Part shown: piece by piece, positions 57,982 through 64,000 of the stretch
Position numbering within the stretch: position 1 is the stretch's first letter
Layout of the letters: each line of letters begins with the position of its first letter
Assembly: GCF_033100795.1 (NCBI RefSeq)
Contig: NZ_JAWLVI010000003.1
Span: 186,001 to 250,000, forward strand
DNA from: Pseudothioclava sp033100795
GTDB lineage: Bacteria > Pseudomonadota > Alphaproteobacteria > Rhodobacterales > Rhodobacteraceae
Length of the DNA: 64,000 nt
Reading direction: 5' to 3'
Program-made: the position numbers and the translations under genes
Notes under the pieces: model-generated
Databases searched by the model: none
Seen by the model: the letters and a program-made list of their open reading frames with translations, nothing else
What the model was told of the DNA's origin: nothing

Positions 57982-58998
57982 TCAGAACTGGTCTTCGAAA
58001 CGCTTTGCCAGATCCTCGATGTTCTCTGGCGGCCAGTCTTCGACTTCCATGCCGAGGTGCAGGCCCATGCCCGAGAGAACTTCTTTGATCTCGTTGAGCG
58101 ACTTGCGGCCGAAGTTCGGGGTGCGGAGCATCTCGGCTTCGGTTTTCTGGATAAGATCGCCGATGTAGACGATATTGTCGTTCTTGAGGCAGTTTGCCGA
58201 ACGGACCGACAGTTCCAGCTCGTCGACCTTCTTCAGAAGCAGCGGGTTGAACTCCAGCCCGTCGTCCGCGTCCTGCTTGCCAGCCGATTCCGGCTCGTCG
58301 AAGTTAACGAAGATCGACAGTTGGTCTTGCAGGATGCGCGCAGCGTAGGCCACAGCGTCTTCCGGCGAGATCGAGCCGTCGGTTTCGATTTTCAGCGTCA
58401 GCTTGTCATAGTCCAGAACCTGACCTTCGCGGGTCGGCTGCACTTCGTAAGCGACTTTCTTGACCGGCGAGTAGATCGCGTCGATCGGGATCAGACCGAT
58501 GGGCGCATCTTCGGGACGGTTCTTGTCGGCAGCGACATAGCCTTTGCCGGTGTTGACGGTCAGTTCCACGAACAGGTCAGCGCCATCGTCGAGGTGACAG
58601 ACAACGTGATCCTTGTTCAGGACTTCGATACCAGCGGTTTCCGTGATGTCACCCGCGGTGACAACGCCCGGACCCTTGGCCGAGATCGACAGGCGCTTCG
58701 GCCCTTCGACGTCCATGCGCAGCGCCACACCTTTAAGGTTCAGCACGATGTCAGTGACATCTTCGCGCACGCCCGCAACCGACGAGAACTCGTGCAGAAC
58801 GTTGTCGATCTGGACGCTGGTGATCGCCGCGCCTTGCAGCGACGACATCAGAACGCGACGCAGCGCGTTGCCAAGCGTCAGACCGAAGCCGCGCTCAAGC
58901 GGTTCAGCGACGACGGTTGCCTGACGGAGGGGGTCGTTACCGGCTTTGATTTCAAGCTGCGTCGGCTTGATAAGCTCGGCCCAATTCTTATGGATCAT
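57982..58998 (-). CDS. rpoA: DNA-directed RNA polymerase subunit alpha
   Basis: A 338-residue assembly platform of RNA polymerase. The N-terminal domain has MIHKNWAELIKPTQLEIK, EPLERGFGLTLGNALRRVLMSSLQGAAITSVQIDNVLHEFSSVAGVREDVTDIVLNLK. The CTD begins near residue 250 with ELSVRSANCLKNDNIVYIGDLIQKTEAEMLRTPNFGRKSLNEIKEVL for UP-element and activator contacts. Length and order after rpsK are normal. Confidence 0.98.
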   Translation of the reverse strand: MIHKNWAELIKPTQLEIKAGNDPLRQATVVAEPLERGFGLTLGNALRRVLMSSLQGAAITSVQIDNVLHEFSSVAGVREDVTDIVLNLKGVALRMDVEGPKRLSISAKGPGVVTAGDITETAGIEVLNKDHVVCHLDDGADLFVELTVNTGKGYVAADKNRPEDAPIGLIPIDAIYSPVKKVAYEVQPTREGQVLDYDKLTLKIETDGSISPEDAVAYAARILQDQLSIFVNFDEPESAGKQDADDGLEFNPLLLKKVDELELSVRSANCLKNDNIVYIGDLIQKTEAEMLRTPNFGRKSLNEIKEVLSGMGLHLGMEVEDWPPENIEDLAKRFEDQF

Positions 58999-59071
58999 GC
59001 GCTTGCCTCCATTCCTGTTTCCGACCCATGTCCAAAGTTCGGAAACGCCCGAGGAAAAATGCGAAAACGAC

Positions 59072-59101
59072 CGGCCCGCACGGGAAATCCCGCACGGGCC
59101 G
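59072..59101 (-). terminator. Hairpin between rpsK and rpoA
   Basis: CGGCCCG-CA-CGGG and CCCG-CA-CGGGCCG form a two-part stem with a short loop. Read on the minus strand it is followed by a T-rich stretch. It is likely a partial terminator or processing site in the 119-bp gap, which would set RpoA levels below the ribosomal proteins. Confidence 0.5.
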
Positions 59102-59117
59102 ACCGCGAAAAATCAGA

Positions 59118-59507
59118 TCAGACGCGACGGCGCTTCGGCGGACGGCAGCCGTTGTGAGCGATCGGGGTCACGTCACGGATCGAGGTGACGGTAAGACCGA
59201 CAGCAGCCAGAGCGCGCAGAGCCGATTCACGGCCCGAGCCCGGGCCTTGAACTTCGACGTCCACGGTTTTCAGGCCGTGCTCTTGAGCCTTGCGGGCCGC
59301 ATCTTCCGCAGCCATCTGAGCAGCATACGGGGTCGATTTGCGCGAACCTTTGAAGCCCATGGTGCCAGCGGACGACCACGAAATGGCGTTGCCCTGCACG
59401 TCAGAGATCAGGATCTTGGTGTTGTTGAACGAGGAGTTCACGTGCACAACGCCAGCGGCGATGTTTTTGCGCTCTTTGCGCTTGGTACGGACCTTATCAC
59501 GAGCCAT
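59118..59507 (-). CDS. rpsK: 30S ribosomal protein S11
   Basis: A 129-residue platform protein. MARDKVRTKRKERKNIAAGVVHVNSSFNNTKILISD and the C-terminal PIAHNGCRPPKRRRV are characteristic. It follows rpsM by 15 nt. Confidence 0.98.
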   Translation of the reverse strand: MARDKVRTKRKERKNIAAGVVHVNSSFNNTKILISDVQGNAISWSSAGTMGFKGSRKSTPYAAQMAAEDAARKAQEHGLKTVDVEVQGPGSGRESALRALAAVGLTVTSIRDVTPIAHNGCRPPKRRRV

Positions 59508-59522
59508 GTCTCAAGCCTCCCC

Positions 59523-59891
59523 TTACTTCTTCTTGCCAGCGATGGGTTTCGCCGGGCCCTTGCGGGTGCGAGCGTTGGTGTGGGTGCGCTGACCGCGAAC
59601 CGGCAGGTTGCGGCGGTGGCGCAGGCCGCGGTAGCAGCCGAGGTCCATCAGACGCTTGATGTTCATCTGGACTTCACGGCGCAGGTCGCCCTCAACAGTG
59701 AAGTTCGCGTCGATGTGTTCACGGATCGCGAGCACTTCGGCGTCCGAAAGCTCGTTCACGCGACGGGTGGCGTCGATGCCGACGGCTTCGCAGATCAGCT
59801 TGGCCGAGTGGGGACCGATACCGGTGATGTAAGTCAGTGCGATCGGGACGCGTTTCCCGGTCGGAATGTTAACGCCAGCAATACGTGCCAA
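59523..59891 (-). CDS. rpsM: 30S ribosomal protein S13
   Basis: A 122-residue small-subunit head protein that contacts L5 and tRNA. MARIAGVNIPTGKRVPIALTYITGIG, CYRGLRHRRNLPVRGQRTHTNARTRKGP and the lysine-rich tail are diagnostic. It is the first gene of the alpha operon, with its own promoter upstream of a structured leader. Confidence 0.98.
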   Translation of the reverse strand: MARIAGVNIPTGKRVPIALTYITGIGPHSAKLICEAVGIDATRRVNELSDAEVLAIREHIDANFTVEGDLRREVQMNIKRLMDLGCYRGLRHRRNLPVRGQRTHTNARTRKGPAKPIAGKKK

Positions 59892-59912
59892 TGCGTAGTT
59901 CCTTATGGTTGC

Positions 59913-59938
59913 GGTTCCGTAGCGCCGGAACCTTTTTT
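59913..59938 (+). terminator. Plus-strand intrinsic terminator in the rpsM leader region
   Basis: GGTTCCG and CGGAACC (59913-59919 and 59926-59932) with a 6-nt loop, followed by six T residues on the plus strand. No plus-strand gene precedes it. It could stop antisense transcription running into the alpha operon leader; on the minus strand the same bases form a leader hairpin. Confidence 0.5.
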
Positions 59939-60033
59939 CACAACATCAGGCCCGCAACTTGTGGTCCGGGCCTGCTCTCGTTTTCCCTTCAGGGAATCCT
60001 TCCAAGGGAAACGATTCTCTACAGAGACGGTGT

Positions 60034-60062
60034 GACCTAGAGGGAATTGTCCAATAGGTCAA
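60034..60062 (-). promoter_or_regulatory. Promoter of the alpha operon
   Basis: On the minus strand TTGACC (plus 60057-60062) and TAGGTC (plus 60034-60039) are 17 bp apart, placed between adk and rpsM. The implied transcript has a leader of about 135 nt containing hairpins such as CAGGCCCG/CGGGCCTG (59947-59954 and 59967-59974). Confidence 0.5.
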
Positions 60063-60076
60063 GCGCTTGATGAAAC

Positions 60077-60733
60077 TTAGCCTGCCTGCTGGTCCAGAAC
60101 TGCGGCCATTTGTGCAGCAACCTCGTCGATTTCAGCCAGGCCATCGACAGAGAACAGGTCTCCGGCGTGGTAGTAATAGCCGATCAGCGGCGAGGTTTTC
60201 TTGTAATATTCCATCAGGCGCTGCTTGAGGCTTTCCTCGTTGTCGTCAGCGCGACGCTTGAGGTTGGACGAGCCACATTCATCGCATTTGCCCGCCTCTT
60301 TCACCGGCTTGGTCTCGTCGTGATAGACCTCGCCGCAGTCGCCACAGGTAAAGCGGCCGGTGATCCGGCGCACCAGCGCCTCATCATCGACTCGCATTTC
60401 GATCACCGCATTCAGCTTTTGCCCTGTCCGAGCAAGCAGCTTGCCCAAAGCATCTGCCTGCGGCAGCGTGCGCGGGAAGCCATCAAAGATGAAGCCGGTG
60501 CCTTGTGCGGCCCCGAGCTTCTCTTCGATCAGCCCGATCACGATCTCGTCGGTGACCAGCTCGCCACGGTTCATGACATCGGCAACTTTCTTGCCCATCT
60601 CCGTGCCCGAGCTCATCGCCTCACGCAGCATGTCGCCCGTCGAAAGCTGCACCATCCCGCGTTCTTCCACGAGGCGGCGGGCTTGGGTTCCCTTACCTGC
60701 GCCCGGCGGTCCGAGCAGGATGATGTTGGTCAT
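60077..60733 (-). CDS. adk: Adenylate kinase
   Basis: A 218-residue enzyme interconverting ATP+AMP and 2 ADP. The P-loop is ILLGPPGAGKGTQARRL, and the AMP-binding segment DGFPRTLPQADAL. The LID domain has four cysteines, CGDCGEVYHDETKPVKEAGKCDECG, a zinc-type lid, not the hydrogen-bonded lid of E. coli. It follows secY by 25 nt, as usual in the spc operon of alphaproteobacteria. Confidence 0.97.
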   Translation of the reverse strand: MTNIILLGPPGAGKGTQARRLVEERGMVQLSTGDMLREAMSSGTEMGKKVADVMNRGELVTDEIVIGLIEEKLGAAQGTGFIFDGFPRTLPQADALGKLLARTGQKLNAVIEMRVDDEALVRRITGRFTCGDCGEVYHDETKPVKEAGKCDECGSSNLKRRADDNEESLKQRLMEYYKKTSPLIGYYYHAGDLFSVDGLAEIDEVAAQMAAVLDQQAG

Positions 60734-60757
60734 GATGCGATTACCCTAAGCTACAGT

Positions 60758-62122
60758 TCAGCGACGCGCCGGAGCGCGGCGTGCCGGTTTTTTCTTGCCA
60801 CGCCCGCGCAGCTGCGACTTCTCGATCAGTCCCTCATACTGGTGCGCCAGCAGATGCGACTGGATCTGGTTCACCGTGTCCATCGCCACCGACACCACGA
60901 TCAGCACCGAGGTGCCACCGAAGTAGAACGGGATCGACAACTGCGAGCGCAGGATCTCGGGCAGAAGGCAAACAGCCGCCAGATACAGCGAACCGATCGC
61001 CAGAACGCGTGAGACCACATAGTCAAGGAAATCGACCGTCTTCTTGCCCGGACGGATACCCGGCACGAAACCGCCCTGATTCTTCAGGTTCTCGGCCACT
61101 TCTTCCGACTTGAACGAGACGTTCGCGGTGTAGAAGTAAGCGAAGAAAATGATCATCGCGGTGAAGAACGCCAGATAAAGCGGCTGGCCCGGCCCGAAAT
61201 AGGCAAGGATCGTCGACATCACGGGGCCGGTTTGCGCTCCCGAGAAGGTCGAGATCGTGGTCGGCAGCAGCAGCAGCGACGAAGCAAAGATCGCCGGAAT
61301 AACGCCAGCCGGGTTGACTTTGATCGGCAGGTGCGACGAGCTGCCGTCATAAATCTTCATGCCGACCTGACGACGCGGATACTGGATATGGATCTTGCGA
61401 AGTGCGCGCTCCATGAACACCACAAAGCCGATCACCGCGATCACCATTGCAATCACGCCGATGATGACCGGCGTCGAGATCGCGCCCGAGCGGCCTTGTT
61501 CGAAGAACTGCGCCAGAGCGGCCGGAATACCTGCAACGATACCGACGAAGATGATCAGCGAGACCCCGTTGCCAATGCCGCGCGCGGTGATTTGCTCGCC
61601 CAGCCACATCAGGAACATCGTGCCACCAACCAGCGTAATCACGACCGAAGCCACGAAGAACAGGCCCGGCTCATGCGCCAGATCACCCGCTTCAAGCGAG
61701 CGCGCCAGCCCGTAGGCCTGGAAAGTTGCCAGACCGACCGTCGCATAGCGCGTGATCTGGTTGATCTTCTTGCGGCCCTGCTCTCCCTCTTTCTTCATCT
61801 GCTCAAGCGAGGGGATGAGTGAGGTCAGAAGCTGGATGATGATCGACGCCGAGATGTAGGGCATGATGCCAAGCGCAAACACGCCCATACGACCAAGTGC
61901 GCCGCCGGTGAACATCGACAGCATCCCGCCGATACCCGACGCGGCGCTGTCCATAAACTCCTTCAGGGCGACCGTGTCGATCCCCGGAACCGGGATATAG
62001 GTTCCCAGCCGGTAGATGATCAGCAAGCCGATCGTAAAGAAGATGCGCTGGCGCAGCTCGGTGGCTTTGCCAAGGGCGTCCCAGCTCAGGTTCGCCGCCA
62101 TTTGCTCTGCAGCAGATGCCAT
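60758..62122 (-). CDS. secY: Preprotein translocase subunit SecY
   Basis: A 454-residue central channel of the Sec translocon with 10 TM helices. The start MASAAEQMAANLSWDALGKATELRQRIFFTIGLLIIYRLGTYIPVPGID gives the normal length; a longer frame would extend into rplO's gap. FVPGIRPGKKTVDFLDYVVSRVLAIGSLYLA and YEGLIEKSQLRGRGKKK at the end are typical. Order rplO-secY-adk is conserved. Confidence 0.97.
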   Translation of the reverse strand: MASAAEQMAANLSWDALGKATELRQRIFFTIGLLIIYRLGTYIPVPGIDTVALKEFMDSAASGIGGMLSMFTGGALGRMGVFALGIMPYISASIIIQLLTSLIPSLEQMKKEGEQGRKKINQITRYATVGLATFQAYGLARSLEAGDLAHEPGLFFVASVVITLVGGTMFLMWLGEQITARGIGNGVSLIIFVGIVAGIPAALAQFFEQGRSGAISTPVIIGVIAMVIAVIGFVVFMERALRKIHIQYPRRQVGMKIYDGSSSHLPIKVNPAGVIPAIFASSLLLLPTTISTFSGAQTGPVMSTILAYFGPGQPLYLAFFTAMIIFFAYFYTANVSFKSEEVAENLKNQGGFVPGIRPGKKTVDFLDYVVSRVLAIGSLYLAAVCLLPEILRSQLSIPFYFGGTSVLIVVSVAMDTVNQIQSHLLAHQYEGLIEKSQLRGRGKKKPARRAPARR

Positions 62123-62143
62123 ATGCTCGTCTCTTTCATGCGA

Positions 62144-62175
62144 GCGCCGCCGGACCGGTTTCCGGTCGGCGGCGC
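62144..62175 (-). terminator. Strong intercistronic hairpin between rplO and secY
   Basis: GCGCCGCCGGACCGG and CCGGTCGGCGGCGC pair over 14 bp with one bulged G and a TTT loop. There is no T-run, so it is more likely an RNA-processing or stability element than a terminator. It lies 22 bp upstream of the secY start. Confidence 0.5.
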
Positions 62176-62227
62176 CTTGGAATAACCTGATGCCTATGTA
62201 AGCGGACCGAGGCCCGCTCACAACCGC

Positions 62228-62698
62228 TTATTCAGCGGCAGCAGTCGCCACCGTCAGCTTGCCACCGGCTTTTTCGACAGCCTCGATGGCTGCTTTCGAA
62301 GCGCCGGTCACGTTGATGGTGAGTTTCGACTTCACTTCGCCCTTAGCGAGAACGCGAACACCGTCCAGCTTGCGGCGCACGAGGCCCGAAGCGACCAGAG
62401 CGTCTTCGGTGATCTCGGCTTTGGCGTCGATCTTGCCGGCTTCGATGAATTTCTCGATCAGGCCGAGGTTCACCACAGCGAATTTCTTCGCGTTCGGCGC
62501 GGTGAAACCGCGCTTCGGCAGGCGACGGTAGAGCGGCATCTGGCCGCCTTCGTAGCCGTTCAGGGCAACGCCCGAGCGCGATTTCTGGCCTTTGATACCA
62601 CGGCCAGCCATTTTACCCTTGCCCGAGCCCGGACCACGCGCAACGCGTTTGGCTTTTTTGGCGGCGCCCGCGTTGTCGCGGAGTTCATTCAGTTTCAT
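62228..62698 (-). CDS. rplO: 50S ribosomal protein L15
   Basis: A 156-residue large-subunit protein. MKLNELRDNAGAAKKAKRVARGPGSGKGKMAGRGIKGQKSRSG and GGQMPLYRRLPKRGF are diagnostic. I chose MKLNELRD at 62698; the longer frame has no ribosome-binding site and extends into a hairpin. Confidence 0.98.
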   Translation of the reverse strand: MKLNELRDNAGAAKKAKRVARGPGSGKGKMAGRGIKGQKSRSGVALNGYEGGQMPLYRRLPKRGFTAPNAKKFAVVNLGLIEKFIEAGKIDAKAEITEDALVASGLVRRKLDGVRVLAKGEVKSKLTINVTGASKAAIEAVEKAGGKLTVATAAAE

Positions 62699-62780
62699 GT
62701 CGCTTCTCCTTTGCCGGAAATGCCCTCGCAAGCGACAGAAGGGCAACCACGGCGTTTCTTGATTGATTCTGGACCCCGCA

Positions 62781-62820
62781 AAGGGCCACCGGGGGGCGTA
62801 TAGACGCCACACCGGCCCTT
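62781..62820 (-). terminator. Hairpin downstream of the RraB-family gene
   Basis: AAGGGCC / GGCCCTT outer arms and GGCGT / ACGCC inner arms form a long imperfect hairpin (with internal ACC-type loops) directly after the RraB-family stop. On the minus strand the exit is only CCCTTTG, so termination may be weak. Confidence 0.5.
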
Positions 62821-62830
62821 GGCAATAGAT

Positions 62831-63160
62831 TTACTCGGTGAAGAAGCCCCAGCCATCGGCGGCAAAGCCGTGGATCGCGCCCATCAGGCTCAGGCGTTCT
62901 TCATGCGCCCAGAGGTTTTCCAGCGAAAGCGGCTCTTCGGCGGTGGTGATTTCAAGGCACGCCTCGTCCTCCTCATCCGCGTCATACCATTCAACCGTGT
63001 AGCCCGCAGCCTCGGCGGCCTCGGTAAAAGAGTCCCAGTCGGGGTTCTTGCCGTCCACAACGAACTGGAAGTTGATGCAGGCCGCAGCGGGCATGGCCTC
63101 GTGCTTGGCGATTTCTGCGAAAACTTCTTCGGTCTCGGCCTTTTGTTCTTTCAGATCCAT
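62831..63160 (-). CDS. RraB-family protein (ribonuclease E inhibitor B-like)
   Basis: A 109-residue acidic protein of the RraB-like fold (DUF1260 group). MDLKEQKAETEEVFAEIAKHEAMP, INFQFVVDGKNPDWDSFTEAAEAAGYTVEWYDADEEDEACLEITTAEEPLSLENLWAHEERLSLMGAIHGFAADGWGFF are typical. RraB inhibits RNase E in gammaproteobacteria; whether this relative does is unknown. It sits between rpmD and rplO, an unusual insertion in the spc operon, and is flanked by hairpins. Confidence 0.85.
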   Translation of the reverse strand: MDLKEQKAETEEVFAEIAKHEAMPAAACINFQFVVDGKNPDWDSFTEAAEAAGYTVEWYDADEEDEACLEITTAEEPLSLENLWAHEERLSLMGAIHGFAADGWGFFTE

Positions 63161-63202
63161 GTCGGTTCTCCAAATCGGCCCCGTGTCGGCGCCCCCTGAT
63201 AC

Positions 63203-63230
63203 GAAAACACCCCGACCGAAGCCGGGGTGT
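63203..63230 (-). terminator. Intrinsic terminator between rpmD and the RraB-family gene
   Basis: ACACCCCG and CGGGGTGT (63207-63214 and 63223-63230) form a perfect 8-bp stem whose loop read on the minus strand contains CTTCGG, followed by TTTTCG. It would stop or attenuate spc transcription after rpmD. Confidence 0.75.
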
Positions 63231-63254
63231 CTGCAAAGCAAAGACGAGACCGTC

Positions 63255-63443
63255 TTAGCCTTTTTCTTCCACGATGGTCACGAGATGCGGGATCTTGTTG
63301 ACCATGCCGCGGACCGAGGGGGTATCCTCAAGCTCGCGGGTGCGGTTGATCTTGCCAAGGCCGAGGCCTTTGAGCGTCGCAGCCTGAATGGCGGGGCGAC
63401 GGGCTGCCGAAGCGATCTGTTTCACAACGATGGTTTTAGCCAT
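63255..63443 (-). CDS. rpmD: 50S ribosomal protein L30
   Basis: A 62-residue protein. MAKTIVVKQIASAARRPAIQAATLKGLGLGKINRTRELEDTPSVRGMVNKIPHLVTIVEE is the complete L30 fold. It follows rpsE by 12 nt and is the last strictly ribosomal gene before the RraB-family insertion. Confidence 0.97.
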   Translation of the reverse strand: MAKTIVVKQIASAARRPAIQAATLKGLGLGKINRTRELEDTPSVRGMVNKIPHLVTIVEEKG

Positions 63444-63455
63444 GGGTCAGATTCC

Positions 63456-64000
63456 TTACGCTTCTGCCGGAGCTTCAGCTTCGGGCTTCTTCAGGATGTC
63501 AGCGACCTTCTTGCCACGGCGAGCCGCGACGTTACGGGGCGATGCTTCCTTCGTCAGGCCGTTCAGCGTGGCGCGGATCATGTTGTAGGGGTTCTGCGAA
63601 CCGAGCGATTTCGAAACGACGTCTTTGATGCCGAGCATTTCGAAAACGGCGCGCATCGGACCACCTGCGATGATCCCGGTCCCTTCCGGAGCGGTGCGCA
63701 TAACCACTTTACCAGCGCCGTGACGGCCCTCGATGTCGTGGTGCAGCGTGCGGCCGTCGCGCAGCGGAACGCGGATCAGGTTGCGTTTTGCTTGCTCGGT
63801 AGCCTTGCGGATCGCTTCCGGCACTTCTTTCGCTTTACCTTTGCCGAAGCCGACGCGACCACGCTGGTCACCGACAACGACGAGGGCTGCGAAACCGAAG
63901 CGCTTACCACCCTTCACGGTTTTCGAAACACGGTTGATCGCAACAAGACGATCTGCGAACTCCGGAGTTTCTTCGCGTTCTTCGCGACGGCCCCGGCGGT
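63456..64000 (-). CDS. rpsE: 30S ribosomal protein S5 (partial, 5' end outside the window)
   Basis: At least 181 codons are visible and the frame runs off the window edge. The reading RRGRREEREETPEFADRLVAINRVSKTVKGGKRFGFAALVVVGD shows the S5 N-terminal region, so the annotated ATG inside KGGKRF is internal. The dsRBD-like domain and GTGIIAGGPMRAVFEMLGIKDVVSKSLGSQNPYNMIRATLNGL follow. The Ala/Glu-rich tail is typical of this group. Confidence 0.96.
   Translation of the reverse strand, partial: RRGRREEREETPEFADRLVAINRVSKTVKGGKRFGFAALVVVGDQRGRVGFGKGKAKEVPEAIRKATEQAKRNLIRVPLRDGRTLHHDIEGRHGAGKVVMRTAPEGTGIIAGGPMRAVFEMLGIKDVVSKSLGSQNPYNMIRATLNGLTKEASPRNVAARRGKKVADILKKPEAEAPAEA

Noticed and set aside
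1..64000. CRISPR array, rRNA or tRNA genes
   Set aside because: No regularly spaced direct repeats, no rRNA-like blocks and no cloverleaf with TTCGA-type arm were noticed on reading; without a covariance search a missed tRNA cannot be fully excluded.

Overview
The window is high-GC (about 60-62% by eye) chromosomal DNA from an alphaproteobacterium, most likely a member of the Rhodobacteraceae. Supporting signs are a bztABCD-type glutamate/glutamine ABC system, an Irr regulator divergent from fabA-fabB-fabI, an alphaproteobacterial-type ParE, an LdtR-like MarR regulator next to sdhE, and the order rpsE-rpmD-rplO-secY-adk-rpsM-rpsK-rpoA-rplQ. I cannot name the genus from sequence alone. No rRNA, tRNA, CRISPR array or complete mobile element was seen. 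The only mobile trace is a short IS3-like remnant near 31.0-31.2 kb.

Layout. 0-3.4 kb: the end of a cupin-type regulator and a TRAP transporter (SBP, small and large permeases). 3.4-9.1 kb: an Lrp-type regulator divergent from a complete branched-chain 2-oxoacid dehydrogenase operon (E1alpha, E1beta, E2, E3). 9.1-14 kb: agmatinase-like enzyme, thyA-folA, hydrolases and a cysteine-containing membrane protein of unknown role. 13.8-17 kb: fabI, fabB, fabA and irr. 17-22.6 kb: a xylose-dehydrogenase-like SDR, efp and its lysylation enzyme epmA, a DUF2237 protein, a serine hydrolase, an LdtR-like regulator, sdhE and an XRE regulator. 22.6-31 kb: aspartate aminotransferase, MATE exporter, cytochrome c/b561 pair, PPK2, GST and parE. 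31-42 kb: proline, ornithine and arginine catabolism (putR/putA, arginase, ornithine cyclodeaminase, a cationic amino acid ABC transporter and an Lrp regulator). 42-46.8 kb: an aldo/keto reductase, then a bufferin-type metallophore operon (DUF2282 peptide, DUF692 MNIO enzyme, DUF2063 partner, DoxX) divergent from an ECF sigma factor and its DUF1109 anti-sigma factor. 46.8-51.5 kb: bztABCD. 51.7-55.9 kb: a tightly overlapping operon (rarA, crcB, rluC-like, HAD phosphatase, ATP12 chaperone). 56-57.3 kb: a LuxR/LuxI quorum-sensing pair. 57.4-64 kb: the distal spc and alpha ribosomal-protein operons with secY, adk and rpoA.

How the parts fit. Much of the window imports and degrades amino acids: BCAA-derived 2-oxoacids through Bkd, arginine to ornithine to proline to glutamate through arginase, OCD and PutA, and glutamate/aspartate import through Bzt. 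Each of the three catabolic blocks has its own adjacent Lrp/AsnC-family gene.

The most interesting unit is the bufferin/ECF locus at 43.0-46.7 kb. Both divergent operons carry what looks like the same ECF promoter: a shared 12-mer GTAACAATCGGC on opposite strands, followed at N16 from GTAACA by CGAA or CGTA. This predicts one autoregulated sigma factor controlling a copper-type stress peptide system. Other notable points are an RraB-family gene set between rpmD and rplO and bracketed by hairpins, and five convergent gene pairs whose stop codons interlock in exactly 4 bp.
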